A DNA stretch of 13,152 nucleotides from an uncultured Lysobacteraceae bacterium (GTDB taxonomy: Bacteria > Pseudomonadota > Gammaproteobacteria > Xanthomonadales > Xanthomonadaceae). The stretch lies in contig CAMPJU010000014.1 of NCBI GenBank assembly GCA_946886995.1, positions 1 through 13,152 of the forward strand, in the 5' to 3' direction. Shown one piece after another: positions 6,779 to 13,152 of this stretch (position 1 is its first letter; every line of letters begins with the position of its first letter). Under the pieces are notes generated by a model. The model had not been told where the DNA came from, did not search any database, and worked only from the letters and a program-made list of their open reading frames with translations. Made by a program: the position numbers and the translations under genes.

Positions 6779-8212
6779 ATGCGCCTGGCCCACTGGATCG
6801 ACGGCAAGCCCACGGACCCGGCCACCGGCCGCTGGCGCGAGGTGTTCGATCCCGCACGTGGCGACGCGTTTGCCGAAGTGGCCGACGGCGATGCGCGCGA
6901 CGTCGACGCGGCGGTCGCGGCCGCCGGTCGCGCTTTCCCGGGCTGGTCCGCGTTGCCGAACGACCAGCGGGCTCGCTGGCTGGAGAAGCTCGCCGACGCA
7001 CTCGAGGCGCGGCTGGACGATTTCGCCCATGCCGAGGCCCGCGACGGCGGCAAGCCGATCCGGCTGGCGCGCGAGGTGGAGATTCCCCGGGCGATCGCGA
7101 ACCTGCGCTTCTATGCGCACGCCGCCACGCAGTTCGCCAGCGAGTCACACCACGGCCAGGCCGGGCTGAATTACACGCTGCGCCTGCCGCTCGGCGTCGT
7201 GGCGACCATCTCGCCCTGGAACCTGCCGCTGTACCTGTTCACCTGGAAGGTGGCGCCGGCGCTCGCGGCCGGAAACACGGTCGTGGCCAAGCCGTCCGAG
7301 GTCACCCCGGTGACGGCGACGATGCTGGGCGAGCTGGCGGCCGGGATCGGGTTTCCGCCGGGCGTCCTGAACATCGTCCATGGCGCCGGTCCCGATGTCG
7401 GCGAGCCACTGGTGCGCCACCCGGACACGCGCGCGGTGTCGTTCACCGGCAGCACCGCGGTCGGCCGGCGCATCGCCGGGATCGCGGCGCCGATGCTCAA
7501 GAAGGTGTCGCTCGAACTGGGCGGCAAGAACCCGACGCTGGTGTTCGCCGACAGCGACTGGCGCGAGCATCTCGACACCCTGGTCCGCTCGGCGTTCCAG
7601 AACTCGGGCCAGGTCTGCCTGTGTGGATCGCGGCTGCTGGTCGAACGACGGATCCACGCGGAGTTCCGCGACGCCTTCGTCGACCGCGTCCGTGCGTTGC
7701 GTCCCGGCGACCCGATGGACGACGACGCCGACCTCGGGCCGCTCGTGTCGCAGGCGCATTTCGACAAGGTGGTCGCGGCCCTGGCGCGCGCGCGCGAGGA
7801 AGGCGGCAAGGTCCTGTGCGGCGGCACCGCGCTGGACCGCCCCGGCTGGTTCGTCGCACCGACGGTCATCGAGGGACTCGGACCGGAGTGCGCCACCAAC
7901 CGCGAGGAAGTCTTCGGGCCGGTGGCGACGCTGCAGCCCTTCGACACCGACGATGACGCCCTGTCGCTGGCCAATGCCTGCGACTACGGCCTGGCCGCCT
8001 CCGTCTGGACGCGCGACCTGGTGCGCGCGCACCGGCTCGCCGCCGAACTCCGGGTGGGGATGGTCTGGATCAACACCTGGCTGATGCGCGACCTGCGCAC
8101 CCCTTTCGGCGGCATGGGCGCATCGGGCCTGGGCCGCGAAGGCGGCATGGAGGCCATGCGCTTCTTCACCGAACCCCGCAACGTCGGCATCGCACTGCCG
8201 GGAGGACACTGA
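6779..8212 (+). CDS. nbaE: 2-aminomuconate-6-semialdehyde dehydrogenase (probable)
   Basis: This 477-residue protein is an NAD(P)-dependent aldehyde dehydrogenase. Catalytic features are in place: Asn148 (SPWNLPLYLF), the FTGSTAVGRRIA turn, Glu246 (LELGGKNP) and the nucleophile Cys280 (NSGQVCLCGS). The family alone does not fix the substrate. The neighbours (ACMSD, RidA-type deaminase, 3-hydroxyanthranilate dioxygenase) point to oxidation of 2-aminomuconate semialdehyde to 2-aminomuconate, the step after ACMSD. A closely related alternative is 2-hydroxymuconate semialdehyde dehydrogenase, which shares this subfamily. The start lies 17 nt after the SDR stop with only a weak GAG ribosome binding site; the carbonic anhydrase gene follows after 4 nt. 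Confidence 0.85.
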   Translation: MRLAHWIDGKPTDPATGRWREVFDPARGDAFAEVADGDARDVDAAVAAAGRAFPGWSALPNDQRARWLEKLADALEARLDDFAHAEARDGGKPIRLAREVEIPRAIANLRFYAHAATQFASESHHGQAGLNYTLRLPLGVVATISPWNLPLYLFTWKVAPALAAGNTVVAKPSEVTPVTATMLGELAAGIGFPPGVLNIVHGAGPDVGEPLVRHPDTRAVSFTGSTAVGRRIAGIAAPMLKKVSLELGGKNPTLVFADSDWREHLDTLVRSAFQNSGQVCLCGSRLLVERRIHAEFRDAFVDRVRALRPGDPMDDDADLGPLVSQAHFDKVVAALARAREEGGKVLCGGTALDRPGWFVAPTVIEGLGPECATNREEVFGPVATLQPFDTDDDALSLANACDYGLAASVWTRDLVRAHRLAAELRVGMVWINTWLMRDLRTPFGGMGASGLGREGGMEAMRFFTEPRNVGIALPGGH

Positions 8213-8216
8213 CGCC

Positions 8217-8882
8217 ATGCCCCACTCGCTCTCGACGCTGATCGAACGCAACCGCGGCTGGGCCGCGCGGGTCCAGGCGGAGGACCCCGGCTTCTTCGAG
8301 CGCCTGTCGAAGCAGCAGGCGCCCGAGTACCTGTGGATCGGGTGCTCGGATTCGCGCGTGCCGGCCAACCAGATCATCGACATGGCGCCGGGCGAGGTGT
8401 TCGTCCACCGCAACATCGCGAACGTGGTGGTGCACACCGACCTGAACTGCCTCTCGGCCATCCAGTTCTCGGTGGACGTCCTGAAGGTCAGGCACGTGCT
8501 GGTGGTGGGCCACTACGGCTGCGGCGGCGTGCACGCGGCGCTGCACGGCAGCCGGCTCGGGCTCGCCGACAACTGGATCCGGCACGTCGGCGACGTCGCC
8601 GACAAGCATGCGGCCAGCCTGGACCGCTTCACCGACGACGAGCTGCGGCACGACCGGCTGTGCGAGCTCAACGTGCTGGAGCAGGTCGTCAACGTCTGCC
8701 AGACCACGATCCTCCGCGACGCCTGGGCGCGCGGGCAGGACGTGGCCGTCCACGGCTGGGTGTACACCCTGCGCGACGGCAAGGTCCACGACCTGGGGAT
8801 CGACGTGGCGGGCAGCGACGAGGTCGCGCCACTGTACGCGGAGGCGCTCGAACGGATCCGGACCGACGAGGAGGACCGCTGA
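8217..8882 (+). CDS. can: Beta-class carbonic anhydrase
   Basis: This 221-residue cytoplasmic zinc enzyme interconverts CO2 and bicarbonate. The beta-class signature is complete: Cys43, Asp45 and Arg47 in GCSDSR, then His99 and Cys102 in GHYGCGG. These are shifted by one from the E. coli Can residues (42, 44, 46, 98, 101), and the length is almost equal (220 in E. coli). GGAGGA stands 10 nt before the ATG. The stop overlaps the RidA-family gene (TGATG), so it is an integral member of the operon and not a stray insertion. ACMSD three genes downstream releases CO2, as would the later 4-oxalocrotonate decarboxylase, so a supporting role in handling pathway CO2 is a reasonable inference. It could equally be the cell's general carbonic anhydrase. 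Confidence 0.95.
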   Translation: MPHSLSTLIERNRGWAARVQAEDPGFFERLSKQQAPEYLWIGCSDSRVPANQIIDMAPGEVFVHRNIANVVVHTDLNCLSAIQFSVDVLKVRHVLVVGHYGCGGVHAALHGSRLGLADNWIRHVGDVADKHAASLDRFTDDELRHDRLCELNVLEQVVNVCQTTILRDAWARGQDVAVHGWVYTLRDGKVHDLGIDVAGSDEVAPLYAEALERIRTDEEDR

Positions 8883-9325
8883 TGGCCGCGCGCGACGTCG
8901 TCCGCACGGACACGGCCCCCGCGCCGGTCGGCGCCTATCCGCATGCACGCCGCGTCGGCGACCTGCTGTTCCTGTCGGGCATCGGCCCCCGCGATCCGTC
9001 GACCAATGCCGTGCCCGGGAACGTGCATGACGCGGAGGGGCGCCTGATCTCCTACGACCTCGACCTGCAGGCGCGGGCGGTGTTCGCCAACGTGCGCGCG
9101 GTACTGGAGGCCAGCGGCGCACGCTGGGAGGACCTGGTCGACGTGACCGTGTACCTGACCGACATGGCCCGTGACTTCAAGGCCTACAACGCGGTCTGGG
9201 CGGAGCATTTCCCCGACATCGACACGGCCCCGTGCCGCACCACGCTGGGCATCAGCGCCCTGCCGACGCCGATCGCGATCGAGCTGAAATGCGTCGCGGC
9301 CATCCGTGGCCGCAAGGAGGAGTAG
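8882..9325 (+). CDS. nbaF: RidA-family 2-aminomuconate deaminase (probable)
   Basis: This 147-residue protein is of the RidA/YjgF/UK114 superfamily, small trimeric enzymes that hydrolyse enamines or imines. The family motifs GDLLFLSG (about 22-29), VTVYLTDM, and [13 protein letters not shown] with the key Arg119 are present. It is longer than housekeeping RidA (about 128 residues) because of a segment around [19 protein letters not shown], as in 2-aminomuconate deaminases of the AmnD/NbaF type. Given the neighbours, it should convert 2-aminomuconate to 4-oxalocrotonate plus ammonia. It overlaps the carbonic anhydrase stop, has a strong GAGGAGGA ribosome binding site 6 nt upstream, and is 2 nt from the dioxygenase gene. 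A generic imine-hydrolysing RidA is the alternative. Confidence 0.82.
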   Translation: MAARDVVRTDTAPAPVGAYPHARRVGDLLFLSGIGPRDPSTNAVPGNVHDAEGRLISYDLDLQARAVFANVRAVLEASGARWEDLVDVTVYLTDMARDFKAYNAVWAEHFPDIDTAPCRTTLGISALPTPIAIELKCVAAIRGRKEE

Positions 9326-9327
9326 CC

Positions 9328-9891
9328 ATGCTGCCGGCCCCCATCGACCTGCAGGCCTGGATCGACGAGCACCGCCACCTGCTGCGGCCGCCCGTCGGCA
9401 ACAAGTGCATCTACGACGGCGACTACATCGTGATGATCGTCGGCGGCCCGAACACCCGCACCGACTACCACTTCGAGGAAGGCCCGGAATTCTTCCATCA
9501 GCTCGAAGGCGAGATGGTGCTGCGCATCCAGGAATCCTTGCCTGATGGAAGCACCGCCCCGCGCGACATCCGCATCGGCGCCGGCGAGATCTTCTACCTG
9601 CCGCCGCGCATCCCGCACAGCCCCCAGCGCATGCCCGGTTCCGTGGGACTGGTCGTCGAGCGCCGGCGACTGCCGCACGAGGACGACGCGCTGATGTGGT
9701 TCTGCGTCAACTGCAACCACAAGCTGTACGAGGAAGGCTTCCACCTGGTCGACATCGAACAGGACTTCTTCCGGGTGTTCGAGCGGTTCTACCGGGACGA
9801 CGCGCTGCGCACCTGCAGCGCCTGCGGGACCCTCAACCCCCGGCCGACGCGCTACGAGCTCGACGCCGATTCGCAGGCCGACATCACCTGA
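9328..9891 (+). CDS. nbaC: 3-hydroxyanthranilate 3,4-dioxygenase
   Basis: This 187-residue cupin enzyme opens the ring of 3-hydroxyanthranilate with O2 to give 2-amino-3-carboxymuconate semialdehyde. The expected non-heme iron ligands are His48, Glu54 and His97, with substrate-binding Arg44 and Arg101 (motifs [15 protein letters not shown] and PRIPHSPQR). Two CxxC pairs, Cys126/Cys129 and Cys163/Cys166, form the rubredoxin-like second iron site known in the bacterial enzyme; spacing is the same as in the Cupriavidus protein. Length is normal (about 174-190). It has an AAGGAGG ribosome binding site 7 nt before the ATG, and its stop overlaps the ACMSD start (TGATG). Confidence 0.96.
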   Translation: MLPAPIDLQAWIDEHRHLLRPPVGNKCIYDGDYIVMIVGGPNTRTDYHFEEGPEFFHQLEGEMVLRIQESLPDGSTAPRDIRIGAGEIFYLPPRIPHSPQRMPGSVGLVVERRRLPHEDDALMWFCVNCNHKLYEEGFHLVDIEQDFFRVFERFYRDDALRTCSACGTLNPRPTRYELDADSQADIT

Positions 9892-10916
9892 TGCTCAAGA
9901 TCGACACCCACGCCCACTACCTGCCCCGCGACTGGCCGGACCTCGCCGCGAAGTACGGCGACAACCGCTTCCCGGTGATCCACCACGGCGACGACGGCCG
10001 CCACCGCATCTACAAGGACGGGAAGTTCTTCCGCGAGATCTGGCCGAAGACCTGGGACGCGGACGAGCGCATCGCCGACTACGCGCGCTTCGGCGTGCAG
10101 GTGCAGGTGATCAGCACCGTGCCGGTGATGTTCAGCTACTGGGCGAAGGGGCACCAGGCACTGGAGCTGCACGTCGCGCTCAACGACCACATGGCCGGGA
10201 CGCTGCGCTCGCATCCGCGGCACTACGCCGGCATCGGCACGGTGCCGCTGCAGTCGCCATCGCTCGCGGTGCGCGAACTGGAGCGCTGCATGGACCAGCT
10301 GGGCCTGCAGGGCGTGCAGATCGGTTCGCACGTCGGGCGCGAGGACGGCTCGCACTGGAACCTGGACGCGCCGGAGCTGTTCGAGTTCTTCCAGGCCGCC
10401 AGCGACCTGGGCGCGGCGATCCTGGTGCACCCGTGGGACATGATGGGCACCGACACCATGCCCAAGTACTGGCTGCCCTGGCTGGTGGGCATGCCGGCCG
10501 AGCAGTCGCGCGCCGCGTGCAGCCTGGTGTTCGGCGGCGTGCTCGAGCGGCTGCCGAAGCTCAAGATCTGCATGGCGCATGGCGGCGGCAGCTTCCCCTA
10601 CACCATCGGGCGGATCGAGCACGGCTTCAACATGCGGCCCGACCTCGTGGCGACCGACAACCCGCGCAACCCGCGCGAGTACCTGAAGCGGCTCTACTTC
10701 GACTCCTGGGTCGCCGACGACCTGGCCCTGCGCTACCTGCTGGACGTCGCGGGCGCGGACCGGGTGATGCTCGGCACCGACTACCCCTTCCCGCTGGGCG
10801 AACAGGCGCCCGGCGCCGGCATCGAGGCGCTGTCGCTCGGCGATGCCGACCGCGCGCGCCTGTACCACGGCACCGCGCTGGAGTGGCTGGGGTTGCCGGC
10901 GTCCCGGTTTGCTTGA
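9891..10916 (+). CDS. nbaD: Aminocarboxymuconate-semialdehyde decarboxylase (ACMSD)
   Basis: This 341-residue member of the amidohydrolase superfamily removes CO2 from 2-amino-3-carboxymuconate semialdehyde and so diverts it from spontaneous cyclisation to quinolinate. By comparison with the Pseudomonas fluorescens enzyme, the zinc ligands are His7 and His9 (DTHAH), His180 (LVHPWDMMG) and Asp297 ([11 protein letters not shown]). The catalytic His is His230 (AHGGGSFPY), and the substrate-binding Arg is probably Arg48 (FFREIW). All are present, so the protein should be active. The start is coupled to the dioxygenase stop (TGATG) without a clear ribosome binding site of its own. Pairing with the dioxygenase and the dehydrogenase shows the operon is built for catabolism, not only for NAD synthesis. 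Confidence 0.96.
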   Translation: MLKIDTHAHYLPRDWPDLAAKYGDNRFPVIHHGDDGRHRIYKDGKFFREIWPKTWDADERIADYARFGVQVQVISTVPVMFSYWAKGHQALELHVALNDHMAGTLRSHPRHYAGIGTVPLQSPSLAVRELERCMDQLGLQGVQIGSHVGREDGSHWNLDAPELFEFFQAASDLGAAILVHPWDMMGTDTMPKYWLPWLVGMPAEQSRAACSLVFGGVLERLPKLKICMAHGGGSFPYTIGRIEHGFNMRPDLVATDNPRNPREYLKRLYFDSWVADDLALRYLLDVAGADRVMLGTDYPFPLGEQAPGAGIEALSLGDADRARLYHGTALEWLGLPASRFA

Positions 10917-10944
10917 ACACGCTCCCCTGAAAAAGGCTTCCGAC

Positions 10945-12216
10945 TTGACCGACCTGTTCTCCGGATCGCATGCCGCCGCGCTCGACGCGGCCGACCCGCT
11001 GCCGACATTGCGCGGCGAGTTCCACGTCCCCTTGCATGACGGGGTCGAGCAGGCGTACTTCGTCGGGAACTCGCTCGGCCTGCAGCCGCGCGGTGCGCGG
11101 GCGCAGGTCGAGGAAGTGCTGGACAAGTGGTCGATGGAAGCGGTCGAGGGCCATTTCCGCGGGCATTCGCAATGGCTGGACTACCACGCCCTGTTGCGCG
11201 AACCGCTGTCGCGCCTGGTCGGTGCACGGCCGCATGAAGTCGTTGCGATGAACTCGCTGACCGCCAACCTGCACCTGATGATGGTGAGCTTCTACCGGCC
11301 GACCCCCGCACGGCCGGTGATCCTGATGGAGGCCGGTGCGTTCCCGTCGGACCGGTACGCGATGGAATCGCAGGTGCGCTTCCACGGGTTCGACCCGGAC
11401 ACCGAACTCGTCGAGCTGCAGCCGGACCTGCCGGGCGGCGTGTTCTCGCACGAGGCCATCGAGGCCGCGATCCGGGAGATCGGCGACCGCCTCGCGCTGA
11501 TGCTCTGGCCCGGCGTGCAGTACCGCACGGGGCAGGCGTTCGACCTCGCGCGCATCGCGCGCGCCAGCCACGGCGCGGGCGCGACCTGCGGCTTCGACCT
11601 CGCGCACGCCGTGGGCAACCTCGACTTGGCGCTGCACGACAGCGGCGCGGACTTCGCCGTGTGGTGCCACTACAAGTACTGCAACAGCGGCCCGGGCGCC
11701 GTCGGTGGCTGCTTCGTGCACGACCGCCATGCGCGCACGGACCGGCCACGGTTCGCCGGCTGGTGGGGGCACGACCAGGCCAGCCGCTTCCGGATGGAAC
11801 CAGCGTTCGCGCCGACGCCCGGCGCCGACGGCTGGCAGCTGAGCAATCCGCCGATCCTGGCGCTGGCGCCGCTGCGCGCGTCGCTGGACCTGTTCGACCG
11901 CGTCGGCATGGCCGCGTTGCGCGCGAAATCGCAGCGGCTCACCGGCTACCTGCAGGCACTGATCGATGCGCGTCTTTCCGGACGGCTGGAGGTCCTGACG
12001 CCACGGGACGGCGCGCAGCGTGGCTGCCAGCTGTCGATCCGGGTGGTGGGCGGCCGCGAGCGCGGCCGCGCCCTGTTCGAGCATCTCTCCGCGCGGGGCG
12101 TGCTGGGTGACTGGCGCGAGCCGGACGTGATCCGGATCTCCCCGGCGCCGCTCTACAACACCCACATCGATGTCCTGCGCTTCGCCACCGAAGTTGAAGC
12201 GTGGCAACAGGAATGA
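10945..12216 (+). CDS. kynU: Kynureninase
   Basis: This 423-residue PLP enzyme cleaves kynurenine or 3-hydroxykynurenine to anthranilate or 3-hydroxyanthranilate plus alanine. The PLP lysine is Lys244 (CHYKYCNSGPGAVGG), the Asp that contacts the pyridine nitrogen is Asp218 (GFDLAHAVGN), and YFVGNSLGLQP and WWGHD are family motifs. I place the start at TTG 10945, giving MTDLFSGSHAAALDAADPL, because related xanthomonad proteins begin MTD and an AAAAAGG sequence lies 8 nt upstream. An in-frame ATG at 10843 would overlap the ACMSD gene by about 75 nt and lacks family support. The gap to ACMSD (28 nt) is the largest in the operon. Kmo follows after 10 nt, so 3-hydroxykynurenine is the likely substrate. 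Confidence 0.95.
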   Translation: MTDLFSGSHAAALDAADPLPTLRGEFHVPLHDGVEQAYFVGNSLGLQPRGARAQVEEVLDKWSMEAVEGHFRGHSQWLDYHALLREPLSRLVGARPHEVVAMNSLTANLHLMMVSFYRPTPARPVILMEAGAFPSDRYAMESQVRFHGFDPDTELVELQPDLPGGVFSHEAIEAAIREIGDRLALMLWPGVQYRTGQAFDLARIARASHGAGATCGFDLAHAVGNLDLALHDSGADFAVWCHYKYCNSGPGAVGGCFVHDRHARTDRPRFAGWWGHDQASRFRMEPAFAPTPGADGWQLSNPPILALAPLRASLDLFDRVGMAALRAKSQRLTGYLQALIDARLSGRLEVLTPRDGAQRGCQLSIRVVGGRERGRALFEHLSARGVLGDWREPDVIRISPAPLYNTHIDVLRFATEVEAWQQE

Positions 12217-12226
12217 GTCGCAACCA

Positions 12227-13152
12227 ATGGAATTGAAAGGGAAAGAACGCCCGTCGCTGACCATCGTTGGCGCGGGCCTGGCCGGCGCGCTGCTCGCCAC
12301 CCTGCTGGCCCGCCGGGGCTGGTCCGTCGATGTGTTCGAGCGCCGGGGCGACCCGCGCATCCAGGGTTTCGCCGGGGGGCGCTCGATCAACCTGGCGCTC
12401 GCCGAGCGTGGCCTGCACGCTCTGCGTGCCGCCGGTGCCGACGCGGCGGTGCTCGACCATGCGGTGATGATGCGCGGGCGGATGGTGCACTTCGAGGACG
12501 GCACGACCCGGCTGCAACGCTACGGCCGCGACGACTCGGAGGTGATCTGGTCGGTCAGCCGGGGCGAGCTCAACATGGTGCTGCTCGATGCCGCCGAGGC
12601 GGCGGGCGCGCGGCTGCACTTCGATCGCCGCCTGCACGCGGTCGACTTCGATGCCTGCGAGGCCCGGTTCGCGGACGACCGCGACGGCACGCTGCACGAA
12701 CACGGCTTCACCGCGCTGCTCGGCGCCGACGGCGCCGGCTCCGCGCTGCGCGCGTCCATGGCGCAGCGCACGCCCCTGGGCGAGCGGATCGAGCCCCTGG
12801 GACATGGCTACAAGGAGCTCGAGATCCCCCCGGCCGCCGACGGCGGCTTCCGGATCGAGCCCAATGCGCTGCACATCTGGCCGCGCGGCGGGTACATGTG
12901 CATCGCCCTGCCGAACGACGAGCGCACCTTCACCGTCACGCTGTTCCTGCCGAACGAGGGCGACCCAGGCTTCGACAGCGTGCGCACCGGCGCCGACGCG
13001 GAGCGGCTGTTCGCCCGGGACTTCGCCGATGCGTTGCCGCTGATCCCGGGTCTCGCGGCGGACTTCGAGGCCAATCCGACCGGCGTGCTGGCCACGCTCC
13101 ACCTGGAGCGCTGGTGCCTCGGTGGACAGGCCGTCCTGCTCGGCGATGCCGC
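12227..13152 (+). CDS. kmo: Kynurenine 3-monooxygenase (truncated by window end)
   Basis: The first 308 residues of an FAD-dependent aromatic hydroxylase are present; the gene runs out of the window. It converts kynurenine to 3-hydroxykynurenine using NADPH and O2. Visible features are the FAD-binding GAGLAG (15-20) with FERRGDPR at the end of beta-2, GRSINLALAERG, VMMRGRMVHF, the YGRDDSEVIWSV segment with a substrate-region Arg, the GYKELEI Tyr, and NALHIWPRG. The sequence breaks off in the second FAD motif LLGDAA. The ATG at 12227 is preceded by AGGA 14 nt upstream, a rather long spacing. The region around the start is less GC-rich than the rest. No membrane segment is expected before the C-terminus in bacterial forms. 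Confidence 0.95.
   Translation, partial: MELKGKERPSLTIVGAGLAGALLATLLARRGWSVDVFERRGDPRIQGFAGGRSINLALAERGLHALRAAGADAAVLDHAVMMRGRMVHFEDGTTRLQRYGRDDSEVIWSVSRGELNMVLLDAAEAAGARLHFDRRLHAVDFDACEARFADDRDGTLHEHGFTALLGADGAGSALRASMAQRTPLGERIEPLGHGYKELEIPPAADGGFRIEPNALHIWPRGGYMCIALPNDERTFTVTLFLPNEGDPGFDSVRTGADAERLFARDFADALPLIPGLAADFEANPTGVLATLHLERWCLGGQAVLLGDA

Noticed and set aside
12213..12236. Seven-codon mini-ORF with ATGA overlap at the kynU stop
   Set aside because: The ATG overlaps the kynU stop but the frame ends after seven codons inside kmo. ATG 12227 gives the conserved KMO N-terminus, so the mini-ORF is most likely chance.

Overview
The window is GC-rich (roughly 70 % by eye) gammaproteobacterial chromosome. 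Gene order and protein wording, especially the kynureninase, the kynurenine 3-monooxygenase and the rpsF-rpsR-rplI cluster, fit the family Xanthomonadaceae (Lysobacter/Luteimonas/Xanthomonas type). That placement rests on remembered protein sequences, not on a search. No phage, insertion sequence, CRISPR array, tRNA or rRNA is visible.

Left part, minus strand (1-3841). Reading leftwards, a small A-type iron-sulfur carrier (IscA-like) is followed by an exported DUF885 metallopeptidase-like protein. Next comes the ribosomal protein operon rpsF (bS6) - rpsR (bS18) - rplI (bL9). This operon has a good sigma-70 promoter candidate, a roughly 100-nt leader that can fold into three consecutive hairpins, and a clear intrinsic terminator behind rplI. 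Left of that terminator is about 260 bp without a gene. It holds a striking 98-bp nested palindrome (28-bp arms around a second 9-bp hairpin) and, at the very edge, a Shine-Dalgarno-like sequence that probably serves a gene outside the window.

Right part, plus strand (3948-13152). Eleven genes are packed head to tail with gaps of at most 28 bp and several ATGA/TGATG overlaps: asnS, two small unknown proteins, an SDR-family protein, an aldehyde dehydrogenase, a beta-carbonic anhydrase, a RidA-family deaminase, 3-hydroxyanthranilate 3,4-dioxygenase, aminocarboxymuconate-semialdehyde decarboxylase (ACMSD), kynureninase, and kynurenine 3-monooxygenase (cut by the window end). Six of these form a consecutive catabolic route: kynurenine -> 3-hydroxykynurenine -> 3-hydroxyanthranilate -> 2-amino-3-carboxymuconate semialdehyde -> 2-aminomuconate semialdehyde (+ CO2) -> 2-aminomuconate -> 4-oxalocrotonate. 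Gene order is nearly the reverse of reaction order. Tryptophan dioxygenase, formamidase and the enzymes after 4-oxalocrotonate are not in the window.

The points most worth a second look are: the carbonic anhydrase embedded among the kynurenine genes next to a CO2-releasing pathway; the SDR protein, whose catalytic Tyr and Lys are replaced by Ser and Arg; the attachment of a catabolic operon to the housekeeping gene asnS; the nested palindrome; the structured rpsF leader; and a possible leaderless start for the iron-sulfur carrier.
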